Positions 6,362 to 12,101 of a DNA stretch of 12,101 nucleotides are shown piece after piece (within the stretch, counting starts at the first letter, position 1; each line of letters begins with the position of its first letter). Made by a program: the position numbers and the translations under genes. Where the stretch lies: positions 1 through 12,101 of the forward strand of contig JAFAHB010000017.1 in assembly GCA_019237435.1 (NCBI GenBank), given 5' to 3'. This DNA comes from Vulcanimicrobiota bacterium (lineage in GTDB: Bacteria; Vulcanimicrobiota; Vulcanimicrobiia; Vulcanimicrobiales; Vulcanimicrobiaceae). The notes below the pieces were generated by a model. That model saw nothing but the letters and a program-made list of their open reading frames with translations. It searched no databases and was not told the origin of the DNA.

Positions 6362-7209
6362 TGCGGCGTTGGGGCAAACGCGGTGACGAACCGCTCGTAG
6401 TTCGCCGGTAAATCGAGCCGAGCCGCCAGCCTCTCGATTGTTGCTTGTTCGACCGCGAGCGTGAAGACGCACGAGCCCGAGCCGGCCAAGAGCGCGTTCG
6501 CCGCTCCGGCGTCGTGAAGCGCTGCGACGGCCTTGGCGATTTCAGGCGTTCGGGCGACCAGGAGATCGTGAAAGTCGTTTTGCAGCAGCGACTGCACTCC
6601 CCAAAAGTCGCCGCGCTGCAGGGCCTCGAGCGCGGCGATCGATGCCGATCCATTACGCGGCCGCTGCGGGCGGTCGACGCTATCCAGCTGCGCATATGCA
6701 GCGGCCGTGGGGACGGCTACGGGCGGTTTAACGATCAACGCGTGCCAGCGCGGAATTGTACCTGCGGGTGTAACTCGTTCGCCCGTACCCTCGACGAGCG
6801 CCGCAGTGCCCGCCAAAAAGAACGGGACATCGGATCCCAGCGTTCGCGCGAGCCGCAACCAATCGTGATGCATCGGTCCGAAGTCGCCTGCCATGGCGGA
6901 ACGCAACACCGCTGCGGCGTCGCTCGATCCGCCCCCCAAACCGGCTTGCATGGGAATCCGTTTGCGAAGTTGCAATCGAACCGGTGGAATGGTCCCAAGA
7001 AGCTGCGTCGCTGCATACGCGAGATTTCGCTCGTCGTCGAGCTCGCGGCGGTCGCAGGCGAAGCTGAAGCGAGTGCTTGGCTCGATCGTCAACTCGTCCG
7101 CCAGTGCCAGCGGAACCATCACGCTCCGGATGCCGTGGTAACCGTCGCCGCGCCGGGCGAGCACTTCGCGCGTTAAGTTGCTCTTTGCAGGTGCCCGCAC
7201 GGTTACCAT
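6352..7209 (-). CDS. ispE: 4-diphosphocytidyl-2-C-methyl-D-erythritol kinase (IspE)
   Basis: IspE phosphorylates the 2-hydroxyl of CDP-methylerythritol with ATP, the fourth step of the MEP (non-mevalonate) route to IPP and DMAPP, in the cytoplasm. The 285 residues match the family length and carry the GHMP-kinase signatures: APAK at 6-9 with the expected catalytic Lys9, GDGYH (21-25), the phosphate-binding PMQAGLGGGSSDAA (86-99), GSDVPFF (125-131) with the catalytic-acid candidate Asp127, and the C-terminal LAGSGSCVF (241-249). The usual APAKINL reads APAKSNL, a small deviation. The start is ATG 7209, preceded on the minus strand by GGAGG (complement of 7217-7221) with a 7-nt spacer. The stop TAA (6354-6352) lies inside the start region of the nucleotidyltransferase gene, so the two form one translationally coupled unit. 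The gene is divergent from the glycosidase across 80 nt. Confidence 0.93.
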   Translation of the reverse strand: MVTVRAPAKSNLTREVLARRGDGYHGIRSVMVPLALADELTIEPSTRFSFACDRRELDDERNLAYAATQLLGTIPPVRLQLRKRIPMQAGLGGGSSDAAAVLRSAMAGDFGPMHHDWLRLARTLGSDVPFFLAGTAALVEGTGERVTPAGTIPRWHALIVKPPVAVPTAAAYAQLDSVDRPQRPRNGSASIAALEALQRGDFWGVQSLLQNDFHDLLVARTPEIAKAVAALHDAGAANALLAGSGSCVFTLAVEQATIERLAARLDLPANYERFVTAFAPTPQWR

Positions 7210-7289
7210 TCCGGGGCCTCCGTTTGCCGCGGGCGCAGGAGGCGCCTTTGCACTCGGCGCCGCAGTACAGTTCCTAAGGATCCTATGAA
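7210..7289. promoter_or_regulatory. 80-nt divergent gap between ispE and the glycosidase, with both ribosome sites
   Basis: This gap must hold promoters or leaders for two divergent genes. I see the minus-strand GGAGG for ispE (complement of 7217-7221) and the plus-strand AAGGA (7276-7280), 9 nt before the glycosidase ATG at 7290. A 4-codon reading frame, Met-Lys-Trp-Val then TGA, begins at ATG 7285 and overlaps that start out of frame. No convincing -35/-10 pair was found for either direction. Confidence 0.45.
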
Positions 7290-9734
7290 ATGGGTTTGAG
7301 TTACGACGCGCAACGCAACGAATTTTGCGCCTACGTGCTGAATGAATCTCAGACGCCGTATGGTCTTCTGCTCGGGAACTACAAAACGTACGCGCAATCG
7401 ACCGCCAAAGGCGGCGTGCGCGGCCTTTGGGACGCCGATACCGACCAAATAATCTTTGGCACCCATCACATTGCCTATCGTCTCTCGGACCAAACGTTTT
7501 TCCCCCATCAGATCGACCGCGACCTGACCTTCCTGCCCTACGCGCAGATCTCCGAGTTCACGCTCGATCACCGAGTTCACGTCACCGAAGCTTTCTTCGT
7601 TCCGCACGGATCGCAGTTCGAACGGGCCGTCTCGTTCATCGTCGACGTAACGCTCTATAATCCAGGCGCCGCCGAGTTGGAAGTGACCGTCTTTCCCTGG
7701 GCGATGCTCGTAGGCCAGCGCTTTTACGGCGAGCCCGAGCACGAAGTGCGCGCGTGGAACGACGCTCGCTTCATCTGTTCGCGCAATTTGGAAACCGGCG
7801 GGGAGCGCTGGTGGGGCGGCTCGCGCGTGCCGGTCGCGGTGGAGCTTTCGCTGCGCGAACAGGTGCTGCTCAAATCAATGCGGCGCGGGACTCTCGCCCA
7901 AGAGCCCTCCACGCAGACGCTCGGCGACGTTACGCCGCAGCAAGCGGAGCTCGTGAGCCGGCGGATATTCGGTGCCTTCGAATACCGGATCGGCGTCGCT
8001 CCGGGCGCGCGTGAATCGCTACGTTTGGCGGTCGTCTACCATAAAGAAGGCACCGAACGCAGCCGTCCCGTTCTAGAGACGCTCCTGCGTGATCGGCGCG
8101 CGATGCACGATACCCAAGGCTATTTCACCGGTCGTCTTGCGGATTCTCGATTTCTCGTTCCGTCGCCCGAGATTAGCCGCGGCGTAGCCTGGGCCAAAGC
8201 CAACATGCTGCGGATCGTCAAAGAATATCCGCATGGCTGGGGGGCAACCAACTCGCCGCCGTCGGATATTCTGGTTTCGCGCGACACGTCGTGGATGGTT
8301 CACGGATTCGATTATTTTTGGCCCGAATTCAGCCGCAACGCTCTCGAGGTTTTCAACACGGCCGTACAGGAGAGCGGCCTTATGATCGAATACGTTCGAG
8401 GGGTCAGCGGCTACAAGACCGACTACGAACTTAACATCAACGACGATACGCCGCTGCATCTCGTCGCGATGCTCCATCATTATAACGCGACGCTTGACGA
8501 CGGATGGGTGCGCGAGCGAATTGGATTGGTGATCAAGCTCACCGACTACATGCTCACCCAGCGCGACGACCACGGCCTCGTCAACTGTCGGGCTAAAGGC
8601 GTCGACATGTACGGCATCTCTTCCTGGCGCAACATCATTCCGTACTACACGCTCGACGGCGCGGTTACGGAGATCAACGCCGAAGCGGTCTTCGCGCTCG
8701 AGGCCGCGGCGATGCTGTGCGCCGTAGTCGGCGACAACGATCATTGGGATCGCTATAGCGCCGAGGCGCGGCAAATGCGCAAGGCAATGATGGATTTTCT
8801 GTTCAACGACGACACCGGCGCCTTCGTGCTCAACTACGATCAAGACGGAAACTATCAGGATAACTTCACGGCGGACGAGATCTTTCCGGTGCTCTTTGGA
8901 ATCGCCGACTCCGACCAGCGGCGCGCGATTCTCGCGAGGCTGTTGGAAGCGGACTTCGTTACCCCCGTCGGGCTGCGGACGATCTCGACGGCCGACGCAT
9001 GGTATTTTCCGTCGTACGGATTTGGTTTGTTGGGCGGCATTTGGCCCGATCTGACGATCTGGTTGTGCGTCGCACTCGCGCGTAACGGCATGACGGACGA
9101 AGCCGTGCACTTTCTCAACGCTTCGTATGCTGCGATGGAAGGAGGGAGTCCGCGCAATACCGTTCCGGGAGAGTTTGCCGAGTGGTTTGACGGCGGCTCG
9201 CTCAGCAACCGCGGAATCTATCTCTCGCCGTGGACCGGGGCGAAGTATTTGTGGGCGGTCGCCGAAACCGTCGGAGGGTTGAACGGTTATCGGACGAGCG
9301 GGCGGCCGCACTTGGCGCCATTGCGGCCGCGCGGTTGGAAGTGGGTCGCCGCCGCGCGCGTCCATTGGGGGGGACGGTGCTGCACCTACGTCGTCGATCT
9401 CCAAAACGACACGATCTACGGCGATATGCCGGAGCTCTCGGCCGAAGAGCCGTTTACGTGCATTCATGCCGGTCGCGACGTCAGCGACGAGGTGGCGACG
9501 TCGCCGGTGGAAGTCGGCGCCATTGCATTCGAAGACGAAGAGGGTGCCGTGCGAATTTTTGTCGGCAATCAACTCGACCGCGCGCGAAACGTGCTCCTGG
9601 AGTTTCGAGGGCACACGGCGCGCGTCGACATGGCGGCGGGTGAGCTGCGCGAAGTGCATTTGATCGGGAAGCCGAGCGATCGGCGAGCGCGTGCGGCAAA
9701 ACTCGACGTCGTTCGGCCGCTGGCGCGCGTATAA
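7290..9734 (+). CDS. Large (alpha/alpha)6-barrel glycoside hydrolase, amylo-1,6-glucosidase/GH15-like
   Basis: The 814-residue protein has no signal peptide, so it is probably cytosolic. The N-terminal 260 residues (PYGLLLGN, GVRGLWDADTDQIIFGTHHI, LTFLPYAQISEF) look like the beta-sandwich that precedes catalytic barrels in GH15-, GH94- and debranching-type enzymes. Residues 290-660 form a helical six-hairpin region with SRDTSWMVHGFDYFWPEF (330-347), TLDGAVTEINAEAV (454-467), GGIWPDLTIW (582-591) and PGEFAEWFDGG...SPWTGAKYLWA (626-656). TEINA resembles the VEINALW motif of amylo-1,6-glucosidases, making Glu461 a candidate general acid; Glu627 or Glu631 could be the base. A C-terminal beta-rich region (about 665-814) follows. 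A role on glycogen or other oligosaccharides is plausible, but I cannot name the family or the substrate. The start at ATG 7290 has an AAGGA site 9 nt upstream. A long antisense frame at 8073-9824 is a shadow. Confidence 0.75.
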   Translation: MGLSYDAQRNEFCAYVLNESQTPYGLLLGNYKTYAQSTAKGGVRGLWDADTDQIIFGTHHIAYRLSDQTFFPHQIDRDLTFLPYAQISEFTLDHRVHVTEAFFVPHGSQFERAVSFIVDVTLYNPGAAELEVTVFPWAMLVGQRFYGEPEHEVRAWNDARFICSRNLETGGERWWGGSRVPVAVELSLREQVLLKSMRRGTLAQEPSTQTLGDVTPQQAELVSRRIFGAFEYRIGVAPGARESLRLAVVYHKEGTERSRPVLETLLRDRRAMHDTQGYFTGRLADSRFLVPSPEISRGVAWAKANMLRIVKEYPHGWGATNSPPSDILVSRDTSWMVHGFDYFWPEFSRNALEVFNTAVQESGLMIEYVRGVSGYKTDYELNINDDTPLHLVAMLHHYNATLDDGWVRERIGLVIKLTDYMLTQRDDHGLVNCRAKGVDMYGISSWRNIIPYYTLDGAVTEINAEAVFALEAAAMLCAVVGDNDHWDRYSAEARQMRKAMMDFLFNDDTGAFVLNYDQDGNYQDNFTADEIFPVLFGIADSDQRRAILARLLEADFVTPVGLRTISTADAWYFPSYGFGLLGGIWPDLTIWLCVALARNGMTDEAVHFLNASYAAMEGGSPRNTVPGEFAEWFDGGSLSNRGIYLSPWTGAKYLWAVAETVGGLNGYRTSGRPHLAPLRPRGWKWVAAARVHWGGRCCTYVVDLQNDTIYGDMPELSAEEPFTCIHAGRDVSDEVATSPVEVGAIAFEDEEGAVRIFVGNQLDRARNVLLEFRGHTARVDMAAGELREVHLIGKPSDRRARAAKLDVVRPLARV

Positions 9735-9751
9735 CGGACGACCGGCAATAG

Positions 9752-10222
9752 ATGCGGCCGTCGATGCGATTTCCCACGCTCTTGCTGGCCGCCGGCGCCG
9801 TGGTGCTGCTCGTAGCGGTCGCAATCGGCGAGCGCATGGGCAGCCGCGTCATCGGACAAGCGACCGAACAAACGCTGCAGTCGGTCATACCGCAAGCGGT
9901 CACTCCCGCGCCCGACGCGTCGCCACAACCGTACGGACCCGACTGGAAACGCTCCCAGGCGCTCTCGGCGGCGGGCGATCCGCGCTTTCCTGACCCTCGC
10001 GTACCCCCGCAGCCGCTGCCCACGCCGGCGCCGACGCCAAAGCCGCGACCGACGCCGGTTCCAACGCCCACGCTGAATCCGAACATCCCGATCTGGCGCC
10101 AGAGCCCATTACCGACGGTCAACCCGTCGGGAACGCCTCCGCCCGGCGCAAGCTCGCTGCCGGCGGCTGGATCGGCACCGAGCCCCGAACCCTCACTCTC
10201 CGAGACGCCGCAGCCGCCCTAA
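9752..10222 (+). CDS. Small membrane-anchored proline-rich protein, unknown function
   Basis: The 156-residue protein has one N-terminal hydrophobic segment, FPTLLLAAGAVVLLVAVAIG (about 7-26), after a short positively charged start, so it is most likely a signal anchor with the rest outside the cytoplasm; cleavage is possible. From about residue 45 on the chain is low in complexity and rich in Pro, Thr, Ala and Ser, with a central run of Thr-Pro and Pro-x-Pro steps (PTPAPTPKPRPTPVPTPT), expected to be extended and disordered. TonB-like proteins share such a spacer, but no TonB C-terminal domain follows, so I do not call it one. The start is ATG 9752; an in-frame ATG at 9764 is a possible alternative, and no good Shine-Dalgarno site is visible for either. 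It lies 17 nt downstream of the glycosidase and is probably cotranscribed with it. Codon bias and the hydrophobic start support it as a real gene. Confidence 0.6.
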   Translation: MRPSMRFPTLLLAAGAVVLLVAVAIGERMGSRVIGQATEQTLQSVIPQAVTPAPDASPQPYGPDWKRSQALSAAGDPRFPDPRVPPQPLPTPAPTPKPRPTPVPTPTLNPNIPIWRQSPLPTVNPSGTPPPGASSLPAAGSAPSPEPSLSETPQPP

Positions 10223-10307
10223 TCCTCTCGAATCATCCCGAGACAAGCGTCCGAATTTGTTATCCGAGTGGAGCGCCGCAGGCCGCGACGTCGAAGGATG
10301 GCTCGAA

Positions 10308-10329
10308 CCGGCCGGCCGGCCGGCCGGCC
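10308..10329. repeat. (CCGG)n simple repeat; 20-bp (GGCC)5 palindrome inside
   Basis: A 22-base run alternates CC and GG: CCGG five times plus CC. The part at 10310-10329, (GGCC)5, is a perfect 20-bp palindrome that can fold on either strand. It ends 34 nt before the ATG of the first solenoid gene, in its leader. Such tetranucleotide runs are prone to slippage. The second solenoid gene lacks it. Confidence 0.85.
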
Positions 10330-10343
10330 CTCCTATGAGGAGG
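10329..10343 (+). other. Small hairpin CCTCCT-ATG-AGGAGG in the leader
   Basis: CCTCCT (10329-10334) and AGGAGG (10338-10343) can form a perfect 6-bp stem with a 3-nt loop directly after the GGCC palindrome. AGGAGG is a strong Shine-Dalgarno match but sits 20 nt from the real ATG, too far to serve it; the working site is AAAGGAG at 10350-10356. No T-tract follows, so it is not a normal terminator. Confidence 0.5.
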
Positions 10344-10915
10344 CGTTCGAAAGGAGCAACTTGATGGTTCACGCTTTGCTTCGCCTCAAGAGAACCGCCG
10401 TCGCCGCTGGCGCGATAGTTTTCATCGGCATCACGATTTCCGGCTTCGGCATCGTACGCGCCGCGCGGTACATGCCGGTCAACGGGATCACGTACACGTG
10501 CAGCACAGGTACCGCCTGCGTGGAAGGCAATTCGACCGGAAAGCCGTGGGGCGTTTACGGCAATTCGAGCGGCGGTAATGGCGTCGAAGGCCAGTCCTCG
10601 GCAAGCGCACACGCCGGCGTCGCGGGCGTCAATCTCGGAACCGGGGGTTACGGCGGTTACGGCGAGTCGGCCGACCTCAGCGGAAAATACGCGGCGCTCT
10701 TTGGCCAAGGCGATGCCAATGCCACGAATCTGCTCCGCATTTACAATCGGGCAACCGGCGCCTCGTGCATAGTCGATCCGTACGCTAGTTTGACCTGTAC
10801 GGGGAACGTGTACGGCCGCGGCGGCAGCGGCGAGAACGCGGTCGCCGGCACCAACTTCGACGGTGGGACCGGCGTCTTCGGGAATGCTTACCCTGGCGGG
10901 ACAGGGGTCCTCGGC
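10340..10915 (+). repeat. Tandem duplication, copy 1 (seen part)
   Basis: Bases 10340-10915 align without gaps to 11526-12101, an offset of 1186 bp. The match begins in the leader at GAGGCGTTCG, covers the Shine-Dalgarno AAAGGAG and runs through the first 184 codons. The true 3' limit is outside the window. High identity including silent sites points to a fairly recent duplication or ongoing gene conversion. Confidence 0.9.
10350..10356 (+). promoter_or_regulatory. Ribosome binding site of first solenoid gene
   Basis: AAAGGAG lies 7 nt before ATG 10364 and recurs, equally spaced, at 11536-11542 before ATG 11550. It decides the start over a GTG at 10268, whose extra 32 residues would be arginine-rich leader sequence translated through the GGCC run. 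Confidence 0.75.
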
Positions 10916-11527
10916 CAAGGCGGCAGCTTTGGGGTTGCTGCCATCAGCCCTGTGGCTGCTGTATACGCAGAGAGCACCGGTGGCTCGGACTCCTACGGCG
11001 TCTACGCCGTAGCTGACAGCACTACCGGAGTACCTCTTGTCGCGACGGGGATTGGCAGCGGCTCGGGCGAGTGCATCGTGGACTACGCAGGTAACCTCAA
11101 TTGTACCGGAACGATCATCGGCGGAGTAAATTCGCAAACACGCCAGCGAACGAGCAGCGGCGGCCATGTCATCGCATACGCCTCGGAATCGACGTCGGCA
11201 ACAATCGAAGACGTTGGAACGGCGCGTTTGGTCGACGGCGCGGCCAGCGTACCGATTGACGCCGGTTTCGCGTCAACGATCGATCGCAGCCGGCCGTACT
11301 ATGTTTCTCTGACGCCGCTGGGCGACACGCGCGGACTTTACGTCAGCTCGAAGAGTCCCTCCGGCTTCGACGTGCGCGAAGTGCAGCGTGGACATTCGAG
11401 CGTCGGCTTCGACTATCGGATCGTCGCCCACCCGTTCGGCTCCACAACCGACCGGTTGCCGCCCGCGCCTGCGCTGCGACGACTGCGGCTGCCCAGACCG
11501 CCGAGCACTGAGCATCCGAACTACTGA
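10364..11527 (+). CDS. Exported glycine-rich solenoid surface protein, copy 1
   Basis: The 387-residue protein starts at ATG 10364 with AAAGGAG 7 nt upstream. Residues 1-34 (LLRLKR, then AVAAGAIVFIGITISGFGIV, then RAA) look like a signal peptide or signal anchor. Two glycine-rich stretches with GVYG, GVEG, GVAG, GYGVYG-type steps (about 57-115 and 151-225) suggest a beta-solenoid, like tail-fibre or adhesin heads. Each is followed by a matching module with CIVD-x5-CTG: Cys135/Cys145 and Cys237/Cys247, both C-x9-C, perhaps disulfides. A C-terminal domain (about 285-356) reads SVPIDAGFASTID...YYVSLTPLGDTRGLYVSSK...GFDVRE...FDYRIVAHP; I recall this pattern at the ends of other bacterial surface proteins. 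The last 30 residues are Pro- and Arg-rich. The role is unknown; a surface-exposed oligomeric fibre is inferred. Copy 2 follows 22 nt after its stop. Confidence 0.75.
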   Translation: MVHALLRLKRTAVAAGAIVFIGITISGFGIVRAARYMPVNGITYTCSTGTACVEGNSTGKPWGVYGNSSGGNGVEGQSSASAHAGVAGVNLGTGGYGGYGESADLSGKYAALFGQGDANATNLLRIYNRATGASCIVDPYASLTCTGNVYGRGGSGENAVAGTNFDGGTGVFGNAYPGGTGVLGQGGSFGVAAISPVAAVYAESTGGSDSYGVYAVADSTTGVPLVATGIGSGSGECIVDYAGNLNCTGTIIGGVNSQTRQRTSSGGHVIAYASESTSATIEDVGTARLVDGAASVPIDAGFASTIDRSRPYYVSLTPLGDTRGLYVSSKSPSGFDVREVQRGHSSVGFDYRIVAHPFGSTTDRLPPAPALRRLRLPRPPSTEHPNY

Positions 11528-12101
11528 GGCGTTCGAAAGGAGCAACTTCATGGCTCACTCTTTGCTTCGGCTCAAGAGAACCGCCGTCGCCGCTGGCGCG
11601 ATAATTTTCATCGGCATCACGATCTCCAGCTTCGGCATCGTACGAGCCGCGCGGTACATGCCGGTCAACGGGATCACGTACACGTGCAGCACAGGTACCG
11701 CCTGCGTGGAAGGCAATTCGACCGGAAAGCCGTGGGGCGCTTACGGCAACTCGAGCGGCGGTAATGGCGTCGAAGGCCAGTCCTCGGCAAGCGCACACGC
11801 CGGCGTCGCGGGCGTCAATCTCGGAACTCAGGGTTACGGCGTTTACGGCGAGTCGGCCGACCTCAGCGGAAAATACGCGGCGCTCTTTGGCCAAGGCGAT
11901 GCCAATGCAACGAATCTGCTCCGCGTTTACAATCGGGCAACCGGCGCTTCGTGCATAGTCGATCCGTATGCCAGTTTAACTTGTACAGGGAACGTGTACG
12001 GCCGCGGCGGCGGTAGCGAGAACGCGGTCGCCGGCACCAACTTCGACGGTGGGACCGGCGTCTTCGGGAATGCTTACGCTGGCGAGACAGGGGTCCTTGG
12101 C
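11526..12101 (+). repeat. Tandem duplication, copy 2 (seen part)
   Basis: This is the second copy of 10340-10915, with no net insertion or deletion. It starts on the TGA of copy 1 (11525-11527), so the duplicated unit begins almost exactly at the junction. Unlike copy 1, it is not preceded by the GGCC run or by the CCTCCT/AGGAGG hairpin. Confidence 0.9.
11550..12101 (+). CDS. Exported glycine-rich solenoid surface protein, copy 2, 3' end cut off
   Basis: The gene starts at ATG 11550 with AAAGGAG (11536-11542) 7 nt upstream and is still open at the window end, giving 184 residues with no stop. By hand alignment it differs from copy 1 at 12 of 184 residues (about 93% identity). The signal segment TAVAAGAIIFIGITISSFGIV, the first glycine-rich stretch and the first CIVDPYASLTCTG module are all kept. 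Several changes fall in the glycine-rich steps (GVYG to GAYG, GTGGYGGYG to GTQGYGVYG, RGGSGEN to RGGGSEN, AYPGG to AYAGE), where substitutions would alter exposed loops of a solenoid. It lies 22 nt after copy 1 and is probably on the same transcript. Whether a third copy follows cannot be seen. Function is as uncertain as for copy 1. Confidence 0.75.
   Translation, partial: MAHSLLRLKRTAVAAGAIIFIGITISSFGIVRAARYMPVNGITYTCSTGTACVEGNSTGKPWGAYGNSSGGNGVEGQSSASAHAGVAGVNLGTQGYGVYGESADLSGKYAALFGQGDANATNLLRVYNRATGASCIVDPYASLTCTGNVYGRGGGSENAVAGTNFDGGTGVFGNAYAGETGVLG

Larger units (their letters stand above)
10223..10363 (+). promoter_or_regulatory. 141-nt leader region before the solenoid genes
   Basis: This is the longest gap between genes in the window. 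Besides the GGCC run, the small hairpin and the ribosome site listed separately, it holds a weak 5-bp inverted repeat (TCTCG at 10226-10230, CGAGA at 10239-10243) without a T-tract. The AT-richest part is at about 10254-10265 (GAATTTGTTATC), the best place for a -10 box, but no paired -35 box is convincing. Confidence 0.35.

Noticed and set aside
7272..7284. Hairpin hiding the glycosidase ribosome site (TCCT arms on both sides of AAGGA)
   Set aside because: The loops would be 0 or 1 nt, too short to fold; only the 8-bp palindrome AGGATCCT is real.
8073..9824. 583-codon antisense frame opposite the glycosidase
   Set aside because: No recognisable domain, Arg- and Val-rich, and the plus strand encodes a coherent enzyme; long antisense frames are expected in G+C-rich coding DNA.
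10226..10243. Intrinsic terminator after the proline-rich gene
   Set aside because: Only a 5-bp stem and no T-tract.
10268..10363. GTG 10268 as start of solenoid copy 1
   Set aside because: It would translate the GGCC run into an Arg-rich leader before a signal peptide, and the duplicated AAAGGAG-ATG unit marks 10364 as the start in both copies.
10193..11167. Antisense frame of 324 codons over solenoid copy 1 (and its partner at 11343-11894 over copy 2)
   Set aside because: The two are similar only because the genes beneath them are duplicated; the plus strand has ribosome sites, a signal segment and repeat structure.

Overview
The window is almost wholly coding (nine complete or near-complete genes plus two cut by the window edges) and G+C-rich by eye. 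Start codons include GTG and TTG. I see no rRNA, tRNA, CRISPR array, transposase, phage gene or plasmid gene. The style of the genes suggests an uncultured environmental bacterium with the MEP isoprenoid pathway: a YPxG-type beta-propeller protein, an ispE/MobA-like pair, a large cytosolic glycosidase, and glycine-rich solenoid surface proteins ending in a GLYV..K..GF.V..FDYRIVA-type domain. I would guess Candidatus Eremiobacterota (WPS-2) or a relative, but nothing here proves that.

Layout. (1) 1-687, plus strand: the 3' end of a beta-propeller protein. (2) 690-4991, minus strand: a tightly coupled three-gene operon, transcribed as Fe-S RecB/AddB-type nuclease, then UvrD/AdnA-like helicase, then a GNAT acetyltransferase; the genes overlap or lie 1 nt apart. 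(3) 5031-5594, plus strand: ubiX, divergent from the nuclease gene across a 39-nt gap. (4) 5591-7209, minus strand: ispE followed by an overlapping MobA-like nucleotidyltransferase gene, which meets ubiX tail to tail with a 4-nt CTAG overlap. (5) 7290-10222, plus strand: a large six-hairpin glycoside hydrolase and a small membrane-anchored proline-rich protein. (6) 10223-10363: a structured leader holding a (GGCC)n palindrome and a second hairpin. (7) 10364-12101, plus strand: two tandem, about 93% identical genes for exported glycine-rich solenoid proteins; the second runs off the window.

How the genes may work together. The nuclease and helicase together supply the parts of an AddAB/AdnAB-like end-resection machine, but as separate polypeptides in reversed order, with the nuclease seemingly starting inside a helicase 2B-like segment. 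IspE makes isoprenoid precursors, and UbiX consumes dimethylallyl phosphate to make prenylated FMN, so those two are metabolically linked; no UbiD partner is in the window. The solenoid pair looks like a recently duplicated, possibly diversifying surface-protein family.

The points most worth a second look are the split nuclease/helicase operon, the tandem surface-protein genes with their unusual leader, and the two convergent junctions where a short palindrome supplies both stop codons.
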